Positions 1 to 11,039 are shown, counted from the first letter of the stretch. The stretch is 36,262 nt of DNA from Bacillus sp. (in: firmicutes) (GCA_021208645.1 JAJOJL010000121.1:1-36262), one strand, 5' to 3'. Program-made: numbers and translations. Notes: generated from the letters alone by a model not told the origin.

Positions 1-127
1 CCCACGTGTTACTCACCCGTCCGCCGCTAACTTCTCCATAGCAAGCTATGTTGAAGTCCGCTCGACTTGCATGTATTAGGCACGCCGCCAGCGTTCGTCC
101 TGAGCCAGGATCAAACTCTCCAATAAA
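1..127 (-). rRNA. rrs: 16S ribosomal RNA, 5' end (partial)
   Basis: On the minus strand this is the start of a 16S rRNA: the universal 27F region (AGAGTTTGATCCTGGCTCAG, complement at about 100-119) is followed by the conserved stretch through GCCTAATACATGCAAGTCGA, a V1 hairpin, and GTGAGTAACACGTGGG at the window edge. The mature 5' end is placed near 127 by analogy with Bacillus 16S. Only about 127 nt are present; the rest lies outside the window. Its position just downstream of gyrA in the same direction matches rrnO of B. subtilis. Confidence 0.97.
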
Positions 128-240
128 GTGTTTGATTTCTAGCTTCAAGCCAAAGTTTGGCTAATTGTATTTCATTGACGGGATATTCGATAGGTCGTCG
201 AAACGACTTCTATATCCCACTTCGCTTGGCTTTTTGTTTA

Positions 241-254
241 GTTTTCAAAGGTCA
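241..254 (-). promoter_or_regulatory. boxA-like antitermination element in the rRNA leader
   Basis: The minus strand reads TGACCTTTGAAAAC, close to the leader motif found upstream of Bacillus 16S genes (TCTTTGAAAACTAAAC) that acts as a boxA-type site for Nus-factor antitermination. It lies between promoter P2 and the 16S 5' end, where such an element belongs. Function is inferred from position and similarity. Confidence 0.55.
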
Positions 255-291
255 TAATGTTTCAGTTGTTGTTTGAAGTGACAACTTTTAT

Positions 292-321
292 ATCATAACA
301 TCAAAGTGATTCACTAGTCAA
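292..321 (-). promoter_or_regulatory. rrn promoter P2
   Basis: On the minus strand a -35 TTGACT (316-321) and a -10 TATGAT (292-297) are separated by 18 bp, directing transcription into the rRNA leader. It is the downstream member of a tandem pair, the usual arrangement for Bacillus rRNA operons. Confidence 0.7.
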
Positions 322-367
322 CAACTTTTTTTGAGTTTTTTTCACCGCCGTTTTGGCGACAAAAACT

Positions 368-396
368 AGTATATAATTTTCTATTCTAATAGTCAA
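368..396 (-). promoter_or_regulatory. rrn promoter P1
   Basis: On the minus strand TTGACT (391-396) and TATACT (368-373) are separated by 17 bp, a good sigma-A promoter upstream of P2. The stretch from 397 to about 590 is AT-rich and shows no gene. Confidence 0.7.
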
Positions 397-591
397 TACT
401 AAAAAACATTTTTATATTTTTTAGTATCGTATTTTGTACAATACCTCATTTTCCTAGTATTTAAACATCTTTTGGACAACTTATCCTTTATTAATTTAAT
501 TCTTATTAAACATTACATGCTCTCTGCTGAAACTAGTTGCATCTATAATATATGATGTACATAAACCAAGATTTTTTTAGCTAATAATCAC

Positions 592-637
592 AAAAAAAAA
601 TAACCAGTTGGAAAGTTAGTTGCTCTCCAACTGGTTA
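592..637 (-). terminator. Rho-independent terminator of gyrA
   Basis: A perfect inverted repeat, TAACCAGTTGGA (601-612) and TCCAACTGGTTA (626-637), is followed on the minus strand by a run of nine T (592-600). It lies 11 nt beyond the gyrA stop codon and ends the gyrA transcript before the rRNA promoters. Confidence 0.92.
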
Positions 638-648
638 CTATTAAGAGA

Positions 649-3204
649 TTATTGATTTACATCTCCATCTTCTTCCGTTTCTTCAATTTCTTCTGTTAGA
701 TCAGCTTCTTCTGCGTCTGAATCGGAAGGAGCTTCTCCTTCAACAGTCTCTTCATCTGCCAATACTTCATCGTCTTCATCAATATTGACTCTGGCTACTG
801 TCGAAACCTTTTCATTTTCCTCTTCAGCTACCCTAATTAGTTTTACCCCTTGAGTGTTTCGGCTTGTAATAGAAATTTCATTCACATGCATTCGAATAAT
901 AACGCCTGAATTAGTTATTATCATTAAGTCGTGATCATCTGCCACAACCTTAAGAGATACTAAATCACCGTTTTTCTCCGTAATATTACAAGTTTTAATT
1001 CCTTTACCACCACGGGTTTGTACTCTGTAATCTTCAACAGGCGTACGTTTACCAAAACCTTTTTCCGTTACAATTAATACATGCTGGTCCTCTTCGATAA
1101 TATCCATTCCAACTACTTCGTCATCTTTTTGTAAGGTTACTCCTTTAACACCAGTAGCTGTTCTTCCCATTAAACGGACATCCTCTTCATGGAAACGGAT
1201 AGACATTCCTTTACGTGTACCTGCAATGATTTCCTTGGTTCCATCAGTTAAGCGGACTCCATGGAGTTCATCTCCTTCACGAAGGTTGATGGCAAATAAC
1301 CCACCACGACGGATATTAGAAAAGGCCACTAGTTGTGTACGTTTGATAACTCCAAACTTCGTCATAAAGAAGAGATATCGTTCCTCATCAAACTCTTCTA
1401 CTGGAATAACCGTACTTATATACTCATCCTTTTCAATTTGTAGGAGGTTAATAATCGGAATTCCCTTAGCAGTACGGCTAAATGATGGAATTTCATAGCC
1501 TTTCAAACGATAAACTTTCCCTTTATTAGAGAAGAACAAGAGATGATCGTGGGAGTTTGTAATGAATAAATGCTGCACGAAATCATCATCATGGGTTCCC
1601 ATCCCTTGAACACCACGACCTCCACGTTTCTGACTGCGATATGTGGAAAGGGGAATTCGCTTAATATACCCATTGTGAGAAAGGGTAATAACGACGTTTT
1701 GGCGAGGGATTAGATCTTCATCCTCTAAGCTGTCTTCTCCAATAGTAATTGTCGTTCTTCTTTCATCATTAAAACGTTCTTTGATTTCCTCAAGCTCTTC
1801 ACGGATAATTTCAAGGACTTTCTCGTCATCCGCTAAAATAGCTTTCAGCTCTTTAATTCTCTCCACTAACTCTTGATACTCTGTTTCGATCTTGTCCCGC
1901 TCCAAGCCTGTTAAGCGTTGCAGCCTCATATCTAAGATGGCTTGTGCTTGGTCGTGGCTTAAACTAAATTGTTCCATCAAGCCTTGACGGGCAATCTCCG
2001 TTGTTTGAGAGCCACGGATCAAAGCAATGATTTCATCGATATGATCAAGAGCAATTCGTAATCCTTCTAAAATATGAGCCCTAGCCTCTGCTTTTTTCAA
2101 TTCAAAGGCCGTACGACGTCGGATAACTTCACGTTGGTGCTCTAAATAATGATATAGTACTTCCTTTAAGGACATGATTTTTGGCTGTCCATTTACAAGG
2201 GCAAGCATATTAATACCAAAACTTGTTTGCAATGCTGTTTGCTTATATAAATTATTTAGTAGTACGTTGGCATTTACATCTCTTCTGAGCTCAATTACAA
2301 TACGTAAACCATTACGGTCTGATTCATCCCTTAAATCCGTGATACCATCTAACTTCTTCTCCCTAACCAATTCAGCAATTTTTTCAATTAATCTTGCTTT
2401 ATTGACCTGGTACGGAATTTCATTGACAATAATTCGAGGTTTACCATTATTATCTTGAATTTCAGCTTTTGCACGGATTGTAATAGAACCTTTACCAGTT
2501 TCATAAGCTCGACGAATACCGGAAATACCGACGATTTCCGCTCCTGTAGGGAAATCGGGTCCTGGAATATATTCCATAAGCTCAGAGCTTGTTAAGTTTG
2601 GATCTTGACTTAGTGCTAAAACACCATCAATTACTTCCCCCAGTTGATGGGGTGGTATATTTGTTGCCATCCCTACGGCAATTCCTGATGTTCCATTGAC
2701 TAGTAAGTTGGGAAAACGTGCTGGAAGAACAATAGGTTCCGTCTCGGATCCATCATAGTTTTCCTTATAATCAATCGTGTCTTTATTAATATCTCTTACA
2801 AGCTCCATAGATATTTTAGACATTCTTGCTTCCGTATAACGCATCGCTGCTGCTGCATCACCATCGACAGAACCGAAGTTACCATGACCATCAACAAGCA
2901 TATAACGATAGCTAAAATCTTGAGCCATACGTACCATCGTTTCGTAAACAGCAGAATCCCCATGGGGGTGATACTTACCAATTACTTCACCTACGATACG
3001 TGCTGATTTTTTATAGGCCTTATCAGAGGTCATACCTAGTTCATTCATGGCATATAAAATACGTCGGTGCACTGGCTTTAATCCATCCCTGACATCAGGA
3101 AGTGCACGGCTGACGATAACACTCATTGCATAGTCCATAAAGGACGTTTTCATTTCCTGGCTAATATTTATTTCCTTTACTCTTGGCTGATCTTGTTCAG
3201 ACAT
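649..3204 (-). CDS. gyrA: DNA gyrase subunit A
   Basis: GyrA cuts and religates DNA in the A2B2 gyrase that introduces negative supercoils. The 851-residue product begins with the breakage-reunion domain. The catalytic tyrosine is Tyr123 in RYTEARM, and the quinolone-resistance region reads [10 protein letters not shown] with Ser84 present, the wild-type state. The C-terminal DNA-wrapping beta-pinwheel carries the GyrA box QKRGGRG near residue 525. The protein ends in a tail of about 50 residues that is nearly all Asp/Glu, about 30 residues longer overall than B. subtilis GyrA (821). ATG is preceded by GGAGGT with 7 nt spacing. It follows gyrB by about 114 nt and is intact. Confidence 0.99.
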   Translation of the reverse strand: MSEQDQPRVKEINISQEMKTSFMDYAMSVIVSRALPDVRDGLKPVHRRILYAMNELGMTSDKAYKKSARIVGEVIGKYHPHGDSAVYETMVRMAQDFSYRYMLVDGHGNFGSVDGDAAAAMRYTEARMSKISMELVRDINKDTIDYKENYDGSETEPIVLPARFPNLLVNGTSGIAVGMATNIPPHQLGEVIDGVLALSQDPNLTSSELMEYIPGPDFPTGAEIVGISGIRRAYETGKGSITIRAKAEIQDNNGKPRIIVNEIPYQVNKARLIEKIAELVREKKLDGITDLRDESDRNGLRIVIELRRDVNANVLLNNLYKQTALQTSFGINMLALVNGQPKIMSLKEVLYHYLEHQREVIRRRTAFELKKAEARAHILEGLRIALDHIDEIIALIRGSQTTEIARQGLMEQFSLSHDQAQAILDMRLQRLTGLERDKIETEYQELVERIKELKAILADDEKVLEIIREELEEIKERFNDERRTTITIGEDSLEDEDLIPRQNVVITLSHNGYIKRIPLSTYRSQKRGGRGVQGMGTHDDDFVQHLFITNSHDHLLFFSNKGKVYRLKGYEIPSFSRTAKGIPIINLLQIEKDEYISTVIPVEEFDEERYLFFMTKFGVIKRTQLVAFSNIRRGGLFAINLREGDELHGVRLTDGTKEIIAGTRKGMSIRFHEEDVRLMGRTATGVKGVTLQKDDEVVGMDIIEEDQHVLIVTEKGFGKRTPVEDYRVQTRGGKGIKTCNITEKNGDLVSLKVVADDHDLMIITNSGVIIRMHVNEISITSRNTQGVKLIRVAEEENEKVSTVARVNIDEDDEVLADEETVEGEAPSDSDAEEADLTEEIEETEEDGDVNQ

Positions 3205-3272
3205 TCATTGTACCTCCGTTCACCTATACAAACAGTGGAGAGTTTATTTTTACTTTATATTAACGTATAGCA

Positions 3273-3298
3273 ACCATGCAGGTCTTTCACTGCATGGT
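3273..3298 (-). other. Stem-loop between gyrB and gyrA
   Basis: A perfect 9-bp inverted repeat (ACCATGCAG / CTGCATGGT, 8-nt loop) lies between the gyrB stop and the gyrA start. No T run follows on either strand, so it is not a standard terminator. It could be an attenuator, an RNA-processing site or a stabilising hairpin; the role is unknown. Confidence 0.45.
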
Positions 3299-3318
3299 AG
3301 TTGGTTCTTAATAAGGCT

Positions 3319-5283
<1,965 letters not shown>

Positions 5284-5357
5284 TTAATCATATCAATACT
5301 CTATGTTCTGTAGCCGAAAAACCATCATCGTTTTATAAGAGCTAAAACAAAAATACT

Positions 5358-5383
5358 GGGAAAAATGATCGACCATTTCTCCC
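5358..5383 (-). terminator. Possible weak terminator between remB and gyrB
   Basis: On the minus strand GGGAGAAATG and CATTTTTCCC form a 10-bp stem with one mismatch and a 6-nt loop, followed by AGTATTTTTG. It may reduce read-through from remB into gyrB. The U tract is poor, so this is tentative. Confidence 0.35.
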
Positions 5384-5417
5384 CAAACAAGTAATTTAAA
5401 ATAGTCAATTAATTTCC

Positions 5418-5684
5418 TTACATAAATTCTTCCTCTTCCAACACCGTTACTGTTTCAGCTCTTCGTTTTAATGTGTGAGAGGAAATGGGAGATAAGTATA
5501 TTTCATGCTCCGTAATAATAATTGATTTAGGATTATCTTCCGAAATATAAACGACCTTTTTTCCTTCTGAATTTGTAGAGAGGAATTTTTCATTGTCCTC
5601 AGATAAGCCTTTACTTTGGTAATCTAAAATACCAATAATTCTATTGGAACGGATAACCATATCGCCACCTAAATGAATAAACAT
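5418..5684 (-). CDS. remB: Extracellular matrix regulator RemB (YaaB, DUF370 family)
   Basis: This 88-residue protein begins MFIHLGGDMVI and contains PKSIIITEHEIYLSPISSHTLKRRA, matching YaaB/RemB of B. subtilis (81 aa; PKSIVVT…YYSPLSSSTLKKRA). RemB-family proteins are small DNA-binding regulators linked to extracellular matrix genes in B. subtilis. It sits between recF and gyrB, its usual place. ATG has GAGGTGA 7 nt upstream, and this ribosome site overlaps the restored recF stop, so the two genes are probably translationally linked. The C-terminus is acidic (EEEEF). Confidence 0.9.
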   Translation of the reverse strand: MFIHLGGDMVIRSNRIIGILDYQSKGLSEDNEKFLSTNSEGKKVVYISEDNPKSIIITEHEIYLSPISSHTLKRRAETVTVLEEEEFM

Positions 5685-5696
5685 TAAACCGTCACC

Positions 5697-6815
5697 TCAA
5701 CTAACCTCTATTTTTCCATCTTGTACTTGGTAAATCTGTGCTTCCTGAAGTGTGCGGTGATTGATTCCATCCACACTTGTCGTCGTAACAAACGTTTGAA
5801 CCTTCCCTTGATGGTATTTAGTAAATGGGACTGACGGTAATCATCTAGTTCTGAGAGAACATCATCTAATAATAAAATGGGGTATTCTCCAACCTTCTCA
5901 TAGATTAATTCTATTTCAGCTAACTTTATGGATAAAGCCGTTGTTCGCTGTTGGCCTTGAGAGCCAAAAACTTGAATATCTCTGCCATTCACAAAAAATT
6001 GTAGATCATCTCGATGGGGTCCTGCCAATGTAGTTCCCCTCTTTAATTCTCTTTCTCTTAATCGTTGAAACTCTTCTTCAATCACTACTCTCATTGTCGA
6101 CAAATCCATCTCTTCTGATACATTGATAGATGGGATGTACTTGACTTCAAGGGTCTCTTTCCCTCTGCTAATTTGCTTGTGAATAGGCTGCGCCCACATC
6201 TGCAGTTTTTTTTACAAAGGCAAACCGTTTTTCCAGAACATGACATGCAGAATCAATCAACTGGTCTGTCATGACATCCAGCATTGTTGTGTCTGCCTTC
6301 TTTCGCTCCGTTAATACATCCTTCAACCATTGATTTCGCTGTTTCAAAATCTTATGGTATTGAGATAAATAGTATAAATAAACAGAATGAATCTGGCCCA
6401 TCTCCATGTCTAAAAAACGCCTTCTCACTTGTGGACTTCCCTTGACTAGGTTTAAATCCTCCGGTGCAAACATAACAATATTGCACGTACCGATATAATC
6501 GCTAAGTCGTTTTTTTTCTAGTTTATTTAATTTAACTTTCTTTCCTTTTTGGGAAAATACCACTTCCATAGTTATGGGGCCGTTCCTATTTTTAAGATGA
6601 CCTTCCACTTTTGCAAATGATTGATCCCAACGAATCAACTCTTTATCTTTAGGGGTGCGGTGCGATCTGGCCATCGCCAGTACATAGATAGCTTCCATGA
6701 GATTGGTTTTTCCCTGCGCATTTTCACCGATTATTACATTCACTTTGTTTTCAAACTCCAAAGTTAAATGTTCATAATTTCGGTAGTCTCGAATGGAAAT
6801 TTGCTCAATAAACAA
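5697..6815 (-). CDS. recF: DNA replication/repair protein RecF (two frameshifts as given)
   Basis: RecF is the SMC-like ATPase that loads RecA at gaps with RecO and RecR. The N-terminal part (6815 to about 6206) has Walker [10 protein letters not shown]. The distal part carries the signature [10 protein letters not shown] and Walker [14 protein letters not shown]. As given the frame breaks twice. An extra base in an 8-T run (6206-6213) ends the first segment at SQAN. A missing base near 5803-5807 derails the C-terminus after LLNTIKG. Correcting both gives 372 residues (B. subtilis 370), ending [10 protein letters not shown] with the stop at 5697-5699, inside the remB ribosome site. I regard both as sequence errors. 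Confidence 0.93.
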
Positions 6816-6833
6816 AGGAAATACTCATCCTAT

Positions 6834-7052
6834 TCATTCCTTATGGATAAAAACTGTTCCGAAACTGTTGATTTGGATCACATCACCTGGATACAGCTTT
6901 TTACCACGGCGATTTTCTTCCTCATCATTCAGAAGGACAGAATTATCTTGCAAATAAAATTTCGCTTGTCCACCCGTACTGATCACACCAACCTCTTTAA
7001 GTAACTGTCCTAAAGTGATAAATTCGTCGTTAATAACAACCTTTTGTTCCAA
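6834..7052 (-). CDS. yaaA: S4-domain protein YaaA (RlbA, ribosome maturation)
   Basis: A small S4 RNA-binding domain protein with the signature GGQAKFYLQ…VLLNDEEENRRGKKLYPGD, matching B. subtilis YaaA/RlbA (71 aa), which is linked to 50S subunit assembly. I place the start at the TTG at 7052. This gives 72 residues (MEQKVVINDEFITLGQ) and aligns exactly with MANPISIDTEMITLGQ. The longer reading from a TTG at 7088 would begin at or before the transcription start expected from the promoter at 7094-7123. recF follows after 18 nt. The start remains the least certain point. Confidence 0.87.
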   Translation of the reverse strand: MEQKVVINDEFITLGQLLKEVGVISTGGQAKFYLQDNSVLLNDEEENRRGKKLYPGDVIQINSFGTVFIHKE

Positions 7053-7093
7053 AGGGGTCACTCTCGCTTTCTTCGTAAAATACCTCAACCTAT

Positions 7094-7123
7094 ATTGTAC
7101 TAAAACTTTGCCATTTACGCCAA
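7094..7123 (-). promoter_or_regulatory. Candidate promoter of yaaA-recF-remB
   Basis: The minus strand shows TTGGCG (7118-7123), an 18-bp spacer and TACAAT (7094-7099). It would start RNA near 7087, just ahead of yaaA. It makes sense because a terminator and hairpins separate yaaA from dnaN here, so these genes need their own promoter. Confidence 0.5.
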
Positions 7124-7336
7124 TAGCCGAGAAATATTAACTGGAACCTAACTCTATGGATGATTAATTTAAAGGTGACTAAAAAGGGAAAAAACAAACC
7201 ATATGTACAGAAACTATGGTTAAAAAAGTTGATTGTAGCGTAAAGCAACTAACCATTTTTAGTTTTCGTACTTGGTAGTGTCTGTAAAGCCATGGATGTT
7301 TGAGTCACCCACTTTATATAGTTCAAAAAATGAAAA

Positions 7337-7374
7337 GCTGCCAAAACAAAACCTTCCCGAATTGCTTTGGCAGC
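7337..7374 (-). terminator. Rho-independent terminator downstream of dnaN
   Basis: Perfect 9-bp arms GCTGCCAAA (7337-7345) and TTTGGCAGC (7366-7374) are followed on the minus strand by TTTTCATTTTTT. It lies about 200 nt after the dnaN stop, beyond two other hairpins, and separates dnaN from yaaA. Confidence 0.75.
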
Positions 7375-7387
7375 ATTAATTATTTAT

Positions 7388-7519
7388 GAGACATGTGAAA
7401 AGGGTGCTTTTCCCTTTTCATAAGTCTCAAATACAATGAGCTGAGCCGTTGCACGTTCTTGAAAGCTTGATATGAGCGGGTTTCTCATATCAAGCGCGCA
7501 ACGCGCGAAGCCATTGTAA
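7388..7519. repeat. Hairpin-rich intergenic element between dnaN and yaaA
   Basis: The 524 bases between dnaN and yaaA hold no convincing gene. Besides the terminator, this part has two nested structures. One is TGAGAC…GAAAAGGG paired with CCCTTTTC…GTCTCA (7388-7428). The other is a larger hairpin closed by ACAATG/CATTGT (about 7433-7518), with GTTGCACG/CGCGCAAC inside and a perfect 11-bp stem CTTGATATGAG/CTCATATCAAG at the tip (7466-7494, loop CGGGTTT). B. subtilis has no comparable spacer at this position. It may be a palindromic repeat unit or an RNA-stabilising 3' structure for dnaN. Confidence 0.6.
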
Positions 7520-7576
7520 ACAAATTGATAGACTTTTTCACAGGTTTCGTTATTTATCCGTGCCTATCCCCGTGAA

Positions 7577-8719
7577 TTAATATGTTCTTACTGGAGAGAA
7601 GAGGTGAAGCATATTATCATTCTCAACAGGCTTAAGAACAAATGGACTCATGGCTCCAGTGAAATCAATTTTTATTTCAGTAGAGTCAATAACCCTTAAT
7701 GCATCAATAATATTCTTACCGTTAAAGGAAATACGTAACTCTTCTCCAATAAATTCTAGGCAATTTACATCCTCTGTTACTTTACCTACCTCTGGTGTAA
7801 TAGAAGTAATTTCCATATTGCCATTGTCTAAGGTTTTTAAGTTGACTACATTATTTTTCCCATCCCTTGATAGAAGAAGCGCTCGTTCAATCGCTTGAAG
7901 GAATTTTTTCGTATCTAAAGTGACACTTGTTTTCGATTGAGTTGGAATCATATTTTTAGTCGCTGGATAATTTCCATCGAGCAGTCTTGAGAAAAACAAC
8001 AAATTTTTAGCCTTAAATAAAATCTGGTTTTCCGTAACAATAATATCGATCCACTCATCTTGATCATCTAAAATTTTACTTAATTCATTTAAGCTTTTTC
8101 CAGGAATAACAACATTTGAGAAAGATAGGTCGTTCGTGTTGGTTTCAACCTTTGCATATCGCATAGCTAATCGGTGACTATCTGTTGCTGTACAAGTTAA
8201 ATTTCCTTCATCAATAGTCCAGTTAACCCCTGTCAAAATCGGTCTAGTTTCTACCGTAGAGACAGCAAAGACAGTTTGTCGGATAATATTTTTTAATAAA
8301 TCAGTTGGTAATTTAAACACATTTTCTTCTTCAATTTCAGGAAGGCGGGGATATTCTTCAGGATCTAACCCATTTAGGTTAAAAACCGATGACCCTGATT
8401 TTAACATTGTTGTGTATTGTTCAGAAACAGATACTTCAATCGTATTTTCCGGTAATTTTTTTACGATTTCCGCAAAAACTTTTGCAGGTAAGACAATGCT
8501 ACCTGGCGTTTGGATTTCCACTAACTGCAAATCTTCGTCTTCTTTAGGAATGAAAGATTCAATGGAAATATCTGAGTCACTTCCCGTTAACGTAACTCCT
8601 TCAAAAGATGCTTCAATTTTTATACCTGTTAACACTGGAATCGTTGTTCTTGATGAAATGGCTTTAGAAACATGTTGGACGCTTTGTACAAATTGATCAC
8701 GATGAATAATAAACTTCAT
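7577..8719 (-). CDS. dnaN: DNA polymerase III beta subunit (sliding clamp)
   Basis: DnaN forms the ring that tethers polymerase to DNA. I start at the ATG at 8719 (MKFIIHRDQFVQSV), giving 380 residues against 378 in B. subtilis. An upstream in-frame TTG at 8761 would add 14 residues not found in the family and would run into the unwinding region of oriC. Family landmarks include SSRTTIPVLTGIKIE, TGSDSDISIESFIPKE, ETRPILTGVNW, LLFFSRLLDGNYP and the terminal SPVRTY. The ribosome site is weak (GGGGACTAAGAGAA). Intact. Confidence 0.98.
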   Translation of the reverse strand: MKFIIHRDQFVQSVQHVSKAISSRTTIPVLTGIKIEASFEGVTLTGSDSDISIESFIPKEDEDLQLVEIQTPGSIVLPAKVFAEIVKKLPENTIEVSVSEQYTTMLKSGSSVFNLNGLDPEEYPRLPEIEEENVFKLPTDLLKNIIRQTVFAVSTVETRPILTGVNWTIDEGNLTCTATDSHRLAMRYAKVETNTNDLSFSNVVIPGKSLNELSKILDDQDEWIDIIVTENQILFKAKNLLFFSRLLDGNYPATKNMIPTQSKTSVTLDTKKFLQAIERALLLSRDGKNNVVNLKTLDNGNMEITSITPEVGKVTEDVNCLEFIGEELRISFNGKNIIDALRVIDSTEIKIDFTGAMSPFVLKPVENDNMLHLFSPVRTY

Positions 8720-8774
8720 TTCTCTTAGTCCCCGCTTTCTTATATTGATCACAAAATTCACGTATCCGTAAAAA

Positions 8775-8852
8775 ATTCTAGTTATATTTATTTATTTTTT
8801 TTTATAAAAGAATTAGTCGTAATAGTAATAGAGCTTGTTAACATGTGGATAA
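8775..8852. other. oriC: oriC unwinding region: AT tract, DnaA-trio and DnaA box
   Basis: Between dnaA and dnaN an AT-only stretch (about 8780-8813) lies next to six consecutive trinucleotides on the plus strand: TAG TCG TAA TAG TAA TAG (8814-8831). Then come GAGC and a perfect DnaA box TGTGGATAA (8844-8852). Read 3' to 5' the triplets are GAT AAT GAT AAT GCT GAT, fitting the DnaA-trio consensus described in B. subtilis. The order box, GC-containing spacer, trio, AT tract towards dnaN matches the B. subtilis unwinding site. This is where strand opening should occur. Confidence 0.8.
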
Positions 8853-8880
8853 CCATAGTTAAAACCTTACAGACAGAAAC

Positions 8881-8908
8881 TTTCCACATGTGGACAAGCT
8901 GTGGAAAA
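8881..8908. other. oriC: DnaA boxes between dnaA and dnaN
   Basis: TTTCCACA (8881-8888), TGTGGACAA (8889-8897) and TGTGGAAAA (8900-8908) are DnaA boxes, or one mismatch from the consensus TGTGGATAA/TTATCCACA. With the perfect box at 8844 they form the downstream (incC-like) half of a bipartite origin. Confidence 0.75.
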
Positions 8909-8939
8909 ATAACTAGTGTTTATTCACATTATCAACAGG

Positions 8940-10298
8940 TCAAGATTTCAATTGATCTTTAATTTCCTGAATTTGTTTTTGTAAATCAGTGTCAGTCGTA
9001 AATAATCTAGATATCTTTTCATGGGCATGAATAACCGTCGTGTGGTCCCTACCACCAAATTCATTTCCGATTTTAGGGAGTGAATTGTCTGTAAGTTCTC
9101 TAGATAAATACATGGCTATTTGCCTTGGATAAGCAACGTTTTTCGTTCTCTTTTTTGCCTTTAACTCATCCACCCGAATTTGAAAAGTTTCCGCAACCTT
9201 CTTTTGCACATCTTGTATAGTAATGGTCTTTGGTTTCGAATTTGGAATAATATCTTTTAATGCCACTGCTGCTAAATCAGCATTCATATCTTGATTTATT
9301 AAAGAGGAATAAGCAACAACTCGAATTAAAGCTCCCTCTAATTCACGAATATTCGTGTCGATTTGGTTGGCAATGTAAAGCATAACCTCGTTAGGAATAT
9401 CTAAATTCTCCGCCTTAGCCTTTTTACGTAAAATGGCAATCCTTGTTTCCAAATCAGGTGGAGTAATGTCCGTAATTAATCCCCATTCAAAGCGGGAACG
9501 GAGTCTGTCCTCTAAAGTTGGAATTTCTTTTGGTGGCCTGTCGCTGGAAATAACAATTTGTTTTCTTTCTTCATGCAACGCATTAAATGTATGGAAAAAT
9601 TCCTCTTGAGTTTGTTCTTTTCCAGCTAAAAATTGAATATCATCAATAAGAAGTACGTCCACATTTCGATATTTATTTCGGAAATTTACAGCTTTATTAT
9701 CTCTAATGGAGTTAATAAACTCGTTTGTAAATTTCTCAGAAGACAAATAAACAACTTTGGCTCCTGGATTATGATCTATTACATAATGACCGATTGCATG
9801 CATTAAGTGAGTTTTTCCCAGACCGACTCCTCCATAAATAAAAAGGGGATTATAAGCCTTTGCTGGTGCTTCAGCCACAGCCAAAGATGCAGCATGGGCA
9901 AAACGGTTACCACTACCAATGACAAAAGTATCGAATGTATATTTTGGATTGAGCATATGTTTAGGAATATCTTCCTGGTGAACATTTTCTGAAGGTATTG
10001 CTACCTTAGTTTTTTCAGGAAGGTCATAGTCATCCTTTTTATCTTCCTTTGGGAGAATAAAACGTGCTTCTAACTCTGCACCAGTAAGTTCATGCAGCGT
10101 TTCCGTAATAATTTTAAAATAACGGTTTTCTAGCCAATCCCTGGCAAACTCGTTAGGTGCTATAACGGTAATTAAATTAGTGCTTTGGTCAATTGAATCA
10201 GCTTTGGTTGATTTAAACCATGTATCAAAGCTGGGTTTACTAACTTTTTCTTCAATCATTTTTAACGCTTGATCCCAAAGATCATTTAAATTTTCCAA
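8940..10298 (-). CDS. dnaA: Chromosomal replication initiator protein DnaA
   Basis: DnaA binds the boxes on both sides of its own gene, opens oriC and recruits the helicase. The 452 residues show domain I ([14 protein letters not shown]), a variable linker (about 85-112), and the AAA+ domain with Walker A GGVGLGKT (156-163) and Walker B LLIDD (216-220). Domain IV carries the DNA-recognition signature [12 protein letters not shown] (418-429). B. subtilis DnaA has 446 residues. The start is TTG at 10298, with GGAGGG about 8 nt upstream; the reading [12 protein letters not shown] matches the family N-terminus. Intact, and transcribed away from the origin. Confidence 0.99.
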   Translation of the reverse strand: MENLNDLWDQALKMIEEKVSKPSFDTWFKSTKADSIDQSTNLITVIAPNEFARDWLENRYFKIITETLHELTGAELEARFILPKEDKKDDYDLPEKTKVAIPSENVHQEDIPKHMLNPKYTFDTFVIGSGNRFAHAASLAVAEAPAKAYNPLFIYGGVGLGKTHLMHAIGHYVIDHNPGAKVVYLSSEKFTNEFINSIRDNKAVNFRNKYRNVDVLLIDDIQFLAGKEQTQEEFFHTFNALHEERKQIVISSDRPPKEIPTLEDRLRSRFEWGLITDITPPDLETRIAILRKKAKAENLDIPNEVMLYIANQIDTNIRELEGALIRVVAYSSLINQDMNADLAAVALKDIIPNSKPKTITIQDVQKKVAETFQIRVDELKAKKRTKNVAYPRQIAMYLSRELTDNSLPKIGNEFGGRDHTTVIHAHEKISRLFTTDTDLQKQIQEIKDQLKS

Positions 10299-10424
10299 GC
10301 TTTTTTCCCTCCCTTACAAAACTGTATCATAACAGAAACAGCCCAACTTTACTATGGCTTTTTCTTTGTACAACGAATGTATAACCACCATGAATGATTG
10401 TGCATAAATATTGATGACGATAAA

Positions 10425-10741
10425 TGTGGAAAAATATATAATAAAGAAGAAAAACGGAATAACACATTATACACAGGTATGTGGACAAACTTATACAGAA
10501 CCCTTTAATAAATATCCACACAGTTGTTAACAGTTGTGGACAAGTTCTATTTTACCACAAGTTATCCACTTGAAAAAACAAGAAAATAATATCAATTAAT
10601 TCTTTTACTGACAAAGGATTAGTTGAGTTATCCACATAATTCAACGGGTTGTGTCTTATTTTTTTCCACACTACAATATCCTGTGTAAATCCTGTCGAAA
10701 ATCCTGTGTGGATGTGAAAAAAATGTAAAAATTTGTCCACA
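10425..10741. other. oriC: Main DnaA-box cluster of oriC, upstream of dnaA
   Basis: A dense array of 9-mers matching or close to TTATCCACA on both strands: 10425-10433 TGTGGAAAA, 10467-10475 TTATACACA, 10480-10488 TGTGGACAA, 10512-10520 ATATCCACA, 10535-10543 TGTGGACAA, 10562-10570 TTATCCACT, 10628-10636 TTATCCACA (perfect), 10662-10670 TTTTCCACA, and 10733-10741 TTGTCCACA. Weaker copies lie at 10491, 10551 and 10707. This is the incA/B-like half of the origin. A TATAAT on the minus strand (10466-10471) overlaps a box and could be the dnaA -10 under autoregulation, but no good -35 is visible. Confidence 0.9.
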
Positions 10742-11010
10742 AATGAAGTAGAAAAAAGTATATAGAAACTTTGTATAAGAGTCAGAACGAAAAGGAGAGA
10801 TATTTGTCTGGTGTTGTAGGGGGAAACTGGCGTTATAGTAGGTAACCAGGTTAAGCAGCCAATCTGGTAATTAAGCGGAGGAATTTACCTTAATTAGAAA
10901 ACCGAATTAAAATAAGCTTCAATAGACGGAGGGATTCCGAAAGTAGTGAGATCTTGCGGAATGTCATAATTTTAATGAGAACTGGGATAGTAAAATAGTT
11001 TAAGTTAAAC
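10742..11010. other. Gene-free stretch between the DnaA boxes and the rpmH promoter
   Basis: About 270 bases, purine-rich on the plus strand, with no DnaA boxes and no convincing reading frame. Small inverted repeats occur (ACCAG 10845-10849 with CTGGT 10864-10868; ATTCCG 10934-10939 with CGGAAT 10957-10962). It has GGAGG-like words but no gene follows them. I see no recognised RNA family. Confidence 0.4.
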
Positions 11011-11039
11011 TTGACAACAGAATAGGTGTCTCATATAAT
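11011..11039 (+). promoter_or_regulatory. Consensus sigma-A promoter of rpmH
   Basis: TTGACA (11011-11016), 17-bp spacer, TATAAT (11034-11039): a perfect match to the sigma-A consensus, placed about 125 nt ahead of rpmH. It is the strongest promoter visible in the window, as expected for a ribosomal protein gene. Confidence 0.92.

Noticed and set aside
7388..7519. A CRISPR-like or tRNA-like structure in the dnaN-yaaA spacer
   Set aside because: The inverted repeats are single and unequal, with no direct-repeat/spacer pattern and no tRNA landmarks (no GGTTCGAATCC-type T arm).
10327..10740. Short minus-strand frames within the oriC box cluster
   Set aside because: They overlap the DnaA boxes, lack ribosome sites and encode low-complexity hydrophobic strings.
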